DNA from: an uncultured Bacteroidales bacterium
GTDB taxonomy: Bacteria; Bacteroidota; Bacteroidia; Bacteroidales; UBA11471
DNA: 60,894 nucleotides
NCBI GenBank assembly: GCA_944325415.1
Contig: CALUZW010000005.1
Coordinates: 86,500-147,393, forward strand
Direction of reading: 5' to 3'
The position numbers and the translations under genes are program-made. Under the pieces are notes generated by a model that saw only the letters and a program-made list of their open reading frames with translations, did no database searches and had not been told where the DNA came from. Every line of letters begins with the position of its first letter. Positions within the stretch are counted from its first letter, which is position 1. Below are positions 43,570-52,377 of this stretch, piece after piece.

Positions 43570-46500
43570 TTATCGTTTATTTTTCTCGACCCACTTGCGG
43601 GCATTTACAAAAGCCTCTATCCACGGCGATACTTCATCTTCGCGGCGGTTGTGGGGATAGTAGCCCCATTGCCACGGGAAGATAGCCCGTTCGAGGTGAG
43701 GCATCATGGCCAGGTGACGGCCGTCGGCCGAAGCGATACCGGCCACGGCACTGGGCGAGCCGTTGGGGTTGGCCGGATAGGCATCGTAGCTGTACTGGGC
43801 CACGACATTATACTTGTCGAGGGCATAGGGGAAGCTGAATTTTCCCTCTCCGTGAGCCACCCAGATACCCAGCTTGCTGCCCGACAGGGAGCCGAACATG
43901 ACAGAGTTATTCTTAGGTATGGTGAGACCGAGGAACTGCGACTCAAACTTGTGCGAGTCGTTGTGCAGCATACGCGGTTTCTCTTCGTGGTCGGGGGTAA
44001 GCAGTCCCAACTCCACCATGAGCTGGCAACCGTTGCAGATACCCAGGCTGAGGGTATCGGGGCGGGCATAGAAGTTGTCGAGGGCCCGTTTGGCCTTTTC
44101 GTTCCAGAGGAATCCGCCGGCCCAACCCTTGGCCGAGCCAAGCACGTCGGAGTTGGAGAATCCGCCGCAGTAAACAATCATGTTTACATCTTCGAGCGTT
44201 TCGCGGCCGCTGATAAGGTCGGTCATGTGAACATCTTTCACATCGAAACCGGCCAGGTAGAGCGAATAGGCCATTTCACGGTCGCCATTGACACCCTTCT
44301 CACGGATAATGGCAGCCTTGACACCCGAGGGAGTGCGACGGTCGGCCGAGATGCCATACGACTGCATCTTTCCGGTAAACTCTTTGTTGAAGTGGTAATG
44401 CAGAGGTTGCTCCTTGTAGTTGAGGAAACGGGCCTTGGCCTGCTCCTCTCCACTCTGTTTGCGGTCGAGAAGATAGGACGAGGAGAACCATACGTCGCGC
44501 AGATGATCGATGCCGAAGAGATATTCGGCGCCGTCCTTGCTTACCAGGATATGACGCTCGCTGCACGGGTGGCCGATAACGGCATAGCCTACGCCGGCCT
44601 CTTCGAGAATTTTCTCAACGGCCTTGCGGTCCTTAACCTGAATGAGTACGCCGGGGTTCTCGCTGAACAGTATCTTTATGAGGTCTTTCTCTGGAATCTT
44701 GTCGAGTTTCACTTCGAGACCGCCCTCGGTATTGCCGAAGTTCATTTCGAGCAGAGCCGTAATCATACCTCCGGCCGAAATGTCGTGGCCAGCCAGGATA
44801 AGGTCTTCGGCGATGAGTTGCTGTATGGCGTTGAATGCCGATGCAAAATATTCAGAGTCGCGCACGGTGGGAGCCTCCTTGCCTACCCGACCGAGCGACT
44901 GGGCAAAGGCCGAACCGCCCAAGGCCAAAGCATCGAACGAGAAGTCGATGTAGTAAACGGCCGTGCGGGCATCGCGCACAAGTACGGGCGAAACGACTTT
45001 CTTCACGTCGCTCACTTCGGCTCCGGCCGAAATGATGACGGTACCGGGCGAATAGACTTTCTCGTCGCCATATTTCTGAGTCATCGAGAGGCTGTCTTTT
45101 CCGGTGGGGATGTTTATGCCCAAATCACAGGCAAACTGGCTGCAAGCCTCAACGGCCCGATAGAGACGGGCATCTTCGCCGGGGTTCTTGCAAGGCCACA
45201 TCCAGTTGGCGCTCAACGAGACACTGTCGAGGCCTTCGGCCAGCGGAGCCCATACGATATTGGTCAGTGCCTCAGCTACCGACAATACCGAGCCGGCGGC
45301 AGGGTCGATCATGGCAGCCTGCGGGGCATGACCTATCGACGTGGCGATACCGGCTTTTCCGCGATAGTCGAGTGCCACCACGCCACAGTCGCTCAACGGC
45401 AACTGTATCTCGCCCTGGCATTGCTGACGGGCCACCTTACCGGTTACCGAACGGTCGACCTTGTTGGTGAGCCAGTCTTTGCAGGCAACGGCTTCGAGTT
45501 GCAGCACCTGCTCGACATACTGGTAGATGTCGGCTACATTATAGGTTACATCTTCGTAGGTTTCTTCGATGGTCGTGTCGCGCATGATGGTGCGGGGAGC
45601 CTTTCCGAACATATCGTCCATTTCGAGGTCGATGGGGCGTACACCGTCTTTCTGTTCAAAAACGAAACGGTGGTCGTCGGTCGTCTCGCCGACAACATAC
45701 ATCGGGGCACGCTCGCGCTCGGCAATACGGCGCACATGGTCGATGTCTTTCTCGGCAATGAGCATACCCATGCGTTCCTGGCTTTCGTTACCCACAATTT
45801 CTTTGGCCGAAAGGGTGGGGTCGCCAACAGGCAACTGCGACATATCTATCTTACCACCGGTCGACTCAACCAGCTCCGAGAGAGCATTGAGGTGGCCGCC
45901 GGCTCCGTGGTCGTGTATGGAGATGATGGGATTATTGTCGCTCTCGGCCAATGCGCGAATAACGTTCGACACACGTTTCTGCATCTCGGGGTTGGCCCGT
46001 TGCACGGCATTGAGCTCGATGGCGTTGGCATACTGTCCGGTCTCTACCGACGACACGGCACCGCCACCCATACCGATACGATAGTTATCTCCACCCATGA
46101 CAACGACTTTCTCGCCGGGTGCAGCTTCTCCCTTCAATGCATCGCGACGGGCAGCAAATCCCACTCCGCCGGCCAGCATGATAACCTTATCGTAGGCAAA
46201 TTTCTTGTAATTCTCGGCGTGTTCAAAGGTGAGGAGCGAACCGCAGATAAGCGGCTGTCCAAATTTGTTACCGAAGTCGGAAGCTCCGTTCGAAGCCTTG
46301 ATAAGTATCTGTTCAGGAGTCTGATACAACCATTTACGGGGCGACATGGCGTTTTCCCACTCGCGGCCCTCTTCGGTGCGGGGATAAGAGGTCATGTACA
46401 CAGCCGTTCCGGCAATGGGGAGACTGGCTTTTCCGCCGCCGAGACGGTCGCGTATCTCACCGCCGGTACCGGTTGCAGCACCGTTGAAAGGTTCAACAGT

Positions 46501-47259
46501 GGTGGGGAAATTATGGGTCTCGGCTTTGAGAGAGATAACGGTATCGATATCTTTTATTTCAAAAAAGTCGGGCTTGTCCTGGGTGGCCGGAGCAAACTGT
46601 TCTACTACCGGGCCCTTGTTGAAGGCAACGTTGTCTTTATAGGCCGACACGAGATTGTTGGGATTGTCCTGCGAGGTCTTCTTGATGAGCTTGAAGAGAG
46701 AGCTCTCTTTTTCTTCTCCGTCGATGATGAACACCCCGTTGAAAATTTTGTGGCGGCAGTGTTCCGAGTTTACCTGCGAAAAACCGAATACTTCGCTGTC
46801 GGTGAGTTTCCGGCCCAACTTCTGGCTCAAATCGTTGAGGTACTTTACTTCTTCGTCGCTCAGGGCAAGACCCTCCTGGGCGTTATAGGCCACAATATCG
46901 TCGATGTACACAATGGGATCGGGCTGCTTGTTGATTTCAAAAATCTGCTGATCGATGCCGTTGTACATGCGTTGCAGCATGGGGTCGTGCTCGGCATTGC
47001 CATCGGCCACGGGGAAAAACTCTTCGATGCGGAGGATTCCGTCGAGGCCCATGTTCTGCGTGATTTCCACGGCATTGGTACTCCACGGGGTAATCATCTC
47101 TTTGCGCGGGCCGACAAACCAACCGTCGAGACGGGTCTCGGCAAGCAACTGTGCCCGGCCAAAAAGCCAACTCAGTTTTTCGACTTCCGAAGTCGACAAT
47201 TCATGTGTAACGTCAACAGCGATAATCTGTTGCTCGGGATTTTTAAAGAAAAGTACCAT
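43570..47259 (-). CDS. purL: Phosphoribosylformylglycinamidine synthase, large single-chain form
   Basis: Fourth step of purine synthesis: FGAR plus glutamine and ATP gives FGAM. The 1229-residue chain has the N-terminal PurS-like region and two AIR-synthase-type halves: SEHCRHKIFNGVF, ETHNFPTTVEPFNGAATGTGGEIRD and then MWPCKNPGEDARLYRA. The C-terminal class I glutaminase has its Cys in LGICNGCQLMVELG, near residue 1070, and His/Glu in WVAHGEGKF. It is full length. A TACATTTG element on the minus strand (47324-47331) is the likely promoter. The PurF-like gene follows. Confidence 0.97.
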   Translation of the reverse strand: MVLFFKNPEQQIIAVDVTHELSTSEVEKLSWLFGRAQLLAETRLDGWFVGPRKEMITPWSTNAVEITQNMGLDGILRIEEFFPVADGNAEHDPMLQRMYNGIDQQIFEINKQPDPIVYIDDIVAYNAQEGLALSDEEVKYLNDLSQKLGRKLTDSEVFGFSQVNSEHCRHKIFNGVFIIDGEEKESSLFKLIKKTSQDNPNNLVSAYKDNVAFNKGPVVEQFAPATQDKPDFFEIKDIDTVISLKAETHNFPTTVEPFNGAATGTGGEIRDRLGGGKASLPIAGTAVYMTSYPRTEEGREWENAMSPRKWLYQTPEQILIKASNGASDFGNKFGQPLICGSLLTFEHAENYKKFAYDKVIMLAGGVGFAARRDALKGEAAPGEKVVVMGGDNYRIGMGGGAVSSVETGQYANAIELNAVQRANPEMQKRVSNVIRALAESDNNPIISIHDHGAGGHLNALSELVESTGGKIDMSQLPVGDPTLSAKEIVGNESQERMGMLIAEKDIDHVRRIAERERAPMYVVGETTDDHRFVFEQKDGVRPIDLEMDDMFGKAPRTIMRDTTIEETYEDVTYNVADIYQYVEQVLQLEAVACKDWLTNKVDRSVTGKVARQQCQGEIQLPLSDCGVVALDYRGKAGIATSIGHAPQAAMIDPAAGSVLSVAEALTNIVWAPLAEGLDSVSLSANWMWPCKNPGEDARLYRAVEACSQFACDLGINIPTGKDSLSMTQKYGDEKVYSPGTVIISAGAEVSDVKKVVSPVLVRDARTAVYYIDFSFDALALGGSAFAQSLGRVGKEAPTVRDSEYFASAFNAIQQLIAEDLILAGHDISAGGMITALLEMNFGNTEGGLEVKLDKIPEKDLIKILFSENPGVLIQVKDRKAVEKILEEAGVGYAVIGHPCSERHILVSKDGAEYLFGIDHLRDVWFSSSYLLDRKQSGEEQAKARFLNYKEQPLHYHFNKEFTGKMQSYGISADRRTPSGVKAAIIREKGVNGDREMAYSLYLAGFDVKDVHMTDLISGRETLEDVNMIVYCGGFSNSDVLGSAKGWAGGFLWNEKAKRALDNFYARPDTLSLGICNGCQLMVELGLLTPDHEEKPRMLHNDSHKFESQFLGLTIPKNNSVMFGSLSGSKLGIWVAHGEGKFSFPYALDKYNVVAQYSYDAYPANPNGSPSAVAGIASADGRHLAMMPHLERAIFPWQWGYYPHNRREDEVSPWIEAFVNARKWVEKNKR

Positions 47260-47323
47260 TCTCTATTGTTTTATGAGTGTATAATCGGAAAAAGGTTCTC
47301 GTAGAGAAACGTCTAAATCTGTG

Positions 47324-47331
47324 CAAATGTA
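47324..47331 (-). promoter_or_regulatory. -7 element of the purL promoter
   Basis: TACATTTG on the minus strand, about 65 bases before the purL ATG. No purine riboswitch fold is apparent in that short leader. Confidence 0.5.
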
Positions 47332-47388
47332 ATGAAAAGGCGCGGCTTATAAAAAAATAAAAGAAAACTATTTTCGGGAATTAATCCC

Positions 47389-47396
47389 TATATTTG
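47389..47396 (+). promoter_or_regulatory. -7 element of the LysE-type exporter gene
   Basis: TATATTTG, 50 bases before the ATG at 47447. No clear TTG at the -33 position. Confidence 0.55.
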
Positions 47397-47446
47397 CATC
47401 GTAAAAAGTAAACCCGACTGCCCGCTTTTCAAAAGGTTTCAACTAC

Positions 47447-48100
47447 ATGGCAACAGCCGAACTCATTATCCATATAATTATCAGCGGATTACTGATAGGC
47501 ATACTTGTATCGGCCCCCATGGGTCCGATTGGGGTGTTGTGCATACAACGTACCCTCAACAAGGGCCGCATGTCGGGACTGGCCACGGGTTTGGGTGCCT
47601 CACTGTCCGATCTGTTCTATGCGCTGCTCACCGGATTCGGCATATCGATAGTCATAGACTTTATCGAAAGCAACCAAGCGCCCTTGCAGATAGCCGGCAG
47701 TTTTGTTCTCTGCTGCTTCGGCATTTATCTATACCGGCAGAATCCTGCCCGAAACATCCGCAAACGGCTAAACCAGAAAAGCTCTTTTACACAAGACTTT
47801 GCCTCGGCATTCCTGCTCACGCTCTCCAACCCGCTGATACTCTTCCTGCTGATAGGACTCTTTGCCCGTCTCAACTTTTTCGTGCCCGAGATGCGGATTG
47901 GCCACTACATTCTCGGATATGTGTCGATTATACTCGGTGCATTCATCTGGTGGTTTACCATCACCTTTATCATCGACAAAGTGCGCACGCGGTTCAATCT
48001 GCGCAGTTTGTGGCTCATCAACCGAAGTATCGGCATCATCATCATCGTCATGTCGCTGGTGGGGGTAGGTACGGGTTTTTACGAATATTTCATTAAATAA
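47447..48100 (+). CDS. LysE/RhtB-family amino-acid exporter
   Basis: A 217-residue inner-membrane protein with six hydrophobic segments and the family start SAPMGPIGVLCIQRTLNKGRMSGLATGLGASLSDLFYALL. The second half has the repeat-related DFASAFLLTLSNPLILFLLIGLFA. Members export basic or hydrophobic amino acids or other small metabolites, and the substrate is not readable here. Monocistronic as far as I can see, with its own promoter. The DUF4136 gene follows after 82 bases that include a weak AT-rich inverted repeat. Confidence 0.92.
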   Translation: MATAELIIHIIISGLLIGILVSAPMGPIGVLCIQRTLNKGRMSGLATGLGASLSDLFYALLTGFGISIVIDFIESNQAPLQIAGSFVLCCFGIYLYRQNPARNIRKRLNQKSSFTQDFASAFLLTLSNPLILFLLIGLFARLNFFVPEMRIGHYILGYVSIILGAFIWWFTITFIIDKVRTRFNLRSLWLINRSIGIIIIVMSLVGVGTGFYEYFIK

Positions 48101-48182
48101 CGGCAGAGATAGAGAACTTTCCCTTTTCGGGGTTGTTATTAGGCTAAAAGATTCTTAATAATAACCTAAAATGGGAAGAAAA

Positions 48183-48812
48183 ATGAAAAAACTAACTCCT
48201 CTCCTCCTCGTCTTACTCTTGACAGCGTCCTGCCAAAAAGAGCCGGACACCTCAAAACTCAGCGGAAATTTTCTCGTATACACCGATTACGACACAAGCG
48301 AGAATTTCAAAACCTTCAACACCTATTACCTTCCCGACAGCATCCTGCTCATCACGTCGAGCAAGACGCCTTCGTACTGGAACAACGAGCAATCGGACCA
48401 ACTGCTCACTACCATTGCCGAGAAAATGGCGGCTTATGGCTATACACAAGTCGCAGAGAAAGAATTTGCCGACGTGGGATTACAAGTGAGCTATGTAGAA
48501 AGCACCTATTACTTTACCAATTACAGCAGCCCCTACTGGTGGTGGGACTATCCCGGATACTGGTATCCCGGATATTGGGGCGGATACTGGAACAGCTGGT
48601 ACTACCCCTACACCGTATCGTACAACTACACGACCGGCTCGCTCCTGGTGGAAATGGTGAAACTCGACTCCGAGGCTAGGAAAATACCCATCATCTGGAA
48701 TGCTTACATGTCGGGGCTTCTCTACTCGTCGAACCGGATAAATCTGCAACTGGCCATCGCTGCGATGAACCAAGCTTTTGAACAATCGTCTTACCTGAAT
48801 ACTCAAAACTGA
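48183..48812 (+). CDS. DUF4136-type lipoprotein with aromatic-rich middle
   Basis: About 209 residues. The signal peptide ends LLLTASC (Cys17), so it is a lipoprotein. The pattern NFLVYTDYDTSENFKTFNTYYLPDS, then IAEKMAAYGYTQVAEKEFADVGLQVSYVES, then an exposed aromatic loop (WWWDYPGYWYPGYWGGYWNSWYYPY) and GSLLVEMVKLDSEARKIPIIWNAYMSG is that of DUF4136 envelope proteins of unknown role. I start at MKKLTPLL (48183), since four residues upstream add nothing to the signal. The small barrel gene follows 8 bases after its stop, so the two are co-expressed. Confidence 0.85.
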   Translation: MKKLTPLLLVLLLTASCQKEPDTSKLSGNFLVYTDYDTSENFKTFNTYYLPDSILLITSSKTPSYWNNEQSDQLLTTIAEKMAAYGYTQVAEKEFADVGLQVSYVESTYYFTNYSSPYWWWDYPGYWYPGYWGGYWNSWYYPYTVSYNYTTGSLLVEMVKLDSEARKIPIIWNAYMSGLLYSSNRINLQLAIAAMNQAFEQSSYLNTQN

Positions 48813-48820
48813 TTATAACA

Positions 48821-49456
48821 ATGAAAACAATCTGCATCAATCGATTGCGCATCGTTTTTGCATGCGCCCTCTCGCTGCTCTTTCCCGCCCTGGGTGGAGC
48901 TCAGCAACAGATGAAAAACGGATATGCCAACATCGACTGGCAATTCAATATTCCCATCAACAACGGATTTGCCGAGAAGGCCAGCGGCTGGGGCATGAAT
49001 TTTGAAGGGGGATACTACTTTACTCCAAACATTGGCGCAGGCCTTTTCATGGCTTTCCACACCAACAACGAGGACATTCCCACACAGACACTCAATCTCT
49101 CTTCATCGTCGCGGCTCACAACCGACCAGCAGCACAGCCTGTTCCAGCTGCCTTTCGGTGCAGCCTTCCGCTACCGTTTCATGCCCGAGAAGAAATTCTC
49201 TCCGTATGTGGGCCTTAAACTGGGTGCCCAATATGTCAAGGCAATAAGCTACTACAACGTATACAGCAGCAGTAACGAGAAATGGGGCTTCTTCATGTCG
49301 CCCGAGATAGGCGCCAACATCTACCCCATGGGCCCGGGACTGTTTGGTTTCCATGTGGCTCTCTACTACGAATATGCCACGAACGAGAACCGGCTGCTCA
49401 TCTATAAGATTGAGGGCCTGAACAACCTGGGTTTCCGGGTGGGACTCTCATTCTGA
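48821..49456 (+). CDS. Small outer-membrane beta-barrel protein
   Basis: A 211-residue exported protein with the OmpA/OmpW-like eight-strand barrel look: NIDWQFNIPINNGFAEKASGWGMNFEGGYYFTPNIGAGLFMAFH, FQLPFGAAFRYRFMPEKKFSPYVGLKLGAQYV and a last strand NNLGFRVGLSF ending in Phe, as barrel insertion requires. The signal peptide runs to about GGAQQQ. It is the second gene after the DUF4136 lipoprotein, and a strong terminator follows, so they form a closed two-gene unit. Confidence 0.85.
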   Translation: MKTICINRLRIVFACALSLLFPALGGAQQQMKNGYANIDWQFNIPINNGFAEKASGWGMNFEGGYYFTPNIGAGLFMAFHTNNEDIPTQTLNLSSSSRLTTDQQHSLFQLPFGAAFRYRFMPEKKFSPYVGLKLGAQYVKAISYYNVYSSSNEKWGFFMSPEIGANIYPMGPGLFGFHVALYYEYATNENRLLIYKIEGLNNLGFRVGLSF

Positions 49457-49479
49457 ACCACGTAATCCTTACTACGAAC

Positions 49480-49520
49480 GAGGGGGGAGGAAAACTGTTT
49501 TTTCCTCCCCCTCATTTTTT
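49480..49520 (+). terminator. Terminator of the DUF4136/barrel operon
   Basis: GAGGGGGGAGGAAAA pairs with TTTTCCTCCCCCTC over a 5-base loop and is followed by ATTTTTTG. It sits 23 bases past the barrel gene stop and just short of the convergent recJ stop. Confidence 0.88.
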
Positions 49521-49538
49521 GTTTGACCGCACCGGTTA

Positions 49539-51266
49539 CTATTTTCCGGCTGCGGGCCGTATATCTTTTACCTGCAACTGCATCGAGGTAATGCCCTTGA
49601 AGTTGTTCTCCTCTATCGTGTAACAGATGTCAAACGGCGCTCCGCTCTTGATATAGGCATAGTGCTCATGCATACCGAAGGCTATCCCGTTCAACGTTAT
49701 CGAGGTGCGGGGATCCCGCACTTCAAGTTTGAGATGCTCCTGATTGCGACCCACCAGACGTGAGCCGGCATCGACTACGCCCTGAGTCGAGAATACCGGC
49801 TTCATGTTGCCGGGACCTACGGGGCTGAACTGTTTCAGACAGGCGTAGAACTCTGGGGTAATTTCTTCAAATCCCAGCTCCATATCGATGTCAATCTGCG
49901 GACTGGTCTGTTCCAGAAGAATATTCTCGGCCACATAATTCTCAAACCGGTCGACAAAAGAGGCTACATTCTCTTCTTTCAACGAAAGACCGGCGGCATA
50001 GGTATGACCACCGAAGTTTTCGAGCAAATCGCGACACGACTCCACAGCCTTGTACACATCAAAGCCCTGCACCGAACGGGCCGACCCGGTAACCAGTCCG
50101 TTGGAGAGTGTCAACACCACCGACGGGCGATAATACAACTCGGTGAGGCGCGACGCCACGATACCGATAATACCCTTGTGCCACTCGGCATTGTATATGA
50201 CTATCGACTTGCGCTCGTCAAAGTCGGCCTGCTGTTCCAGCAGCTGGCTGGCCTCTTCGGTTACTTTCTTATCGAGTTCCTTGCGGTCTTCGTTGTACTG
50301 GTTGATGTCGTGGCTCTTTTTCATGGCCGTCGAGGCATCTTTGGAGACAAGCAGGTCAACAGCCTCCTTACCCGATTGCATACGGCCCGAGGCATTGATG
50401 CGGGGACCTATCTTGAAAACGATGTCGCTGATGGTAATCTCCTTTCCACGCAAGCCACAGACGTTGATGATACCCTGCAAGCCAAGGCTGGGATTGGAGT
50501 TCAGCCTGCGGAGGCCATGATAGGCCAGGATACGATTCTCGTCGGTAATAGGCACAATGTCCGAAGCAATGCTCACGGCCACCATGTCGAGCAACGGAAA
50601 CAGGAACTGCTCGACACTGATGTTGTTGCTGGCGGCAAATCCCTGCATGAACTTAAAGCCTACGCCACACCCCGACAGGTGATGGTAGGGATAGGTATCG
50701 TCTTCGCGCTTGGCGTCGAGTACGGCTACGGCTTGGGGCAACTCATCGTCGGGCACATGGTGGTCGCAGATGATAAATTCGACGCCACGCTCCTTGGCAT
50801 AGGCGACCTTCTCGACGGCTTTGATGCCGCAGTCAAGAGCTATGACAAGGGTAAATCCGTTATCGGCGGCATAGTCTATGCCTTTTATCGATATGCCATA
50901 CCCTTCGTCGTAACGGTCGGGAATGTAATAGTCGATATTGGAATAAAAGTTGTTCAGGAATTTGTAAACCAGCGCCACGGCCGTTGTCCCGTCGACGTCG
51001 TAATCGCCATAGATAAGGATTTTTTCTTTGGCTCCCATGGCCTGATTCAGGCGTGCTACGGCCTTATCCATATCTTTCAGCAGAAACGGATTGTACAAAT
51101 CGGACAACTGCGGTCGAAAAAATTTCTTAACTTGCTCTTCTGTCTTCACCCCTCGCTGTACTAGAAGTGAGCATATGGCAGGGCTTATCGACAGGGTCTC
51201 TGCCAATCTCTTTTTTATATGCTTTTCTTCTTCGGTAAGGGGTACGTAGTTCCATTTGCTTACCAT
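49539..51266 (-). CDS. recJ: Single-stranded-DNA-specific exonuclease RecJ
   Basis: A 5'-3' single-strand exonuclease used in recombination and repair. About 575 residues, with DHH-family metal motifs KILIYGDYDVDGTTA, VIALDCGIKAVEKV and FIICDHHVPDD, then DHHA1 signatures INASGRMQSGKEAVDLL and FGGHTYAAGLSL. I start at 51266 (MVSKWNYVPLT). The longer frame to 51377 carries an unlikely N-terminus and overlaps the spacer. The gene is monocistronic by appearance and faces the barrel operon terminator. Confidence 0.96.
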   Translation of the reverse strand: MVSKWNYVPLTEEEKHIKKRLAETLSISPAICSLLVQRGVKTEEQVKKFFRPQLSDLYNPFLLKDMDKAVARLNQAMGAKEKILIYGDYDVDGTTAVALVYKFLNNFYSNIDYYIPDRYDEGYGISIKGIDYAADNGFTLVIALDCGIKAVEKVAYAKERGVEFIICDHHVPDDELPQAVAVLDAKREDDTYPYHHLSGCGVGFKFMQGFAASNNISVEQFLFPLLDMVAVSIASDIVPITDENRILAYHGLRRLNSNPSLGLQGIINVCGLRGKEITISDIVFKIGPRINASGRMQSGKEAVDLLVSKDASTAMKKSHDINQYNEDRKELDKKVTEEASQLLEQQADFDERKSIVIYNAEWHKGIIGIVASRLTELYYRPSVVLTLSNGLVTGSARSVQGFDVYKAVESCRDLLENFGGHTYAAGLSLKEENVASFVDRFENYVAENILLEQTSPQIDIDMELGFEEITPEFYACLKQFSPVGPGNMKPVFSTQGVVDAGSRLVGRNQEHLKLEVRDPRTSITLNGIAFGMHEHYAYIKSGAPFDICYTIEENNFKGITSMQLQVKDIRPAAGK

Positions 51267-51464
51267 TATATAGTGTTTTATTTTCTTCGGAAGCCGAAAG
51301 ATGCGCCTGTTCACGGAATATGGCCATTGCGGCACAGAAAGCGCAGGGCTGTTCCCCCTGACGAAAATATACAGCACGCATACTGCAAAAAAATTTTGCA
51401 GCTGTAAAGATAGTCATTTCTCTCCAAAAAAGGAGAGCCGACATCGATAAAAATACAAAAAAGA

Positions 51465-52376
51465 TTAGTCTTTTATCAGGTGAACATCCATCTGCGGATA
51501 GGGTATATTCACATCGTTCTCGGCAAAGGCCTTGTAAACCTTTCGATTAAGGTCGTAATATACATCCCAGAAATCTTCGGTCGACACCCAGGCACGCACC
51601 AATACATTGACCGAACTGTCGCCCAGCGAATGCAGGGCGATGAAATAAGGCGGTTCATGCAATATACGGGCATCGGCATCCAGAAGTCCCGACAAGACCT
51701 TCTTGGCCGTCTCATACCTATCGCCATAACCGATGCCGAAAGTCCATTCGACCCGACGGATACCGGCACGGGAATAGTTGACAATGATATTGTTAGAGAG
51801 GTTTCCGTTGGGTACAAAAATCATGCGGTTGTCGCCCGTAATAAGGACGGTATTGAAAATCTGTATCTCTTTCACCGTTCCGCTCTGAGCTTGCGCCTCG
51901 ATGAAATCGCCCACCTTATAAGGTTTGAAAACCAATATCATGAGACCGCCGGCAAAATTCTGCAACGAACCGCTCAACGCCATACCTATGGCAACACCGG
52001 CCGAGGCAAACAGGGCTACAAACGATGTTGTATTGACACCGAAAATACCGATAACAAGCACGATGAGAATCAACATGAAAACAATGTTGATAAGACTTCC
52101 CAAGAACGACTGTACCGACAACTCCACGTGGCGACGGTCGAGCATACGCATGATGAAACGGCTGAACCGGCCCATCAACCAGCGTCCTGCGAAGAATATG
52201 ATCAAAGCCCCGACAAATTTCAGACCAAAAGCAAGCAGGTGGGAAAACAGCTCTGAAAGTATCTCATCGGCCGTCATGCCGGCGTATTGTTTTATCACGT
52301 TCTTTACAGGGTCAACTCGCGTCGTGTCTACAACCTCGGTCAGCACCGACGACAAATCTATTTCCAGAAGTTTCAT
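51465..52376 (-). CDS. Small-conductance mechanosensitive channel (MscS family)
   Basis: About 303 residues, three membrane helices then a cytosolic beta and alpha/beta domain. The pore helix TSFVALFASAGVAIGMALSGSLQNFAGGLMILVFKPYKVGDFIEA is diagnostic of MscS, and VLITGDNRMIFVPNGNLSNNIIVNYS follows. It opens under membrane tension to release solutes after osmotic downshift. The ATG at 52376 lies 1 base past the stop of the C11 peptidase gene, and an earlier in-frame ATG at 52388 would overlap it, so the pair is translationally coupled. Confidence 0.95.
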   Translation of the reverse strand: MKLLEIDLSSVLTEVVDTTRVDPVKNVIKQYAGMTADEILSELFSHLLAFGLKFVGALIIFFAGRWLMGRFSRFIMRMLDRRHVELSVQSFLGSLINIVFMLILIVLVIGIFGVNTTSFVALFASAGVAIGMALSGSLQNFAGGLMILVFKPYKVGDFIEAQAQSGTVKEIQIFNTVLITGDNRMIFVPNGNLSNNIIVNYSRAGIRRVEWTFGIGYGDRYETAKKVLSGLLDADARILHEPPYFIALHSLGDSSVNVLVRAWVSTEDFWDVYYDLNRKVYKAFAENDVNIPYPQMDVHLIKD

Positions 52377-52377
52377 A

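Noticed and set aside
43651..47304. A 1217-codon open frame on the plus strand opposite purL
   Set aside because: It is an antisense shadow of purL with no recognisable motif and low-complexity composition typical of such shadows.
48133..48166. Inverted repeat GTTATTA/TAATAAC between the LysE and DUF4136 genes
   Set aside because: AT-only arms with a 17-base loop and no T-run. Too weak to call a terminator or operator.
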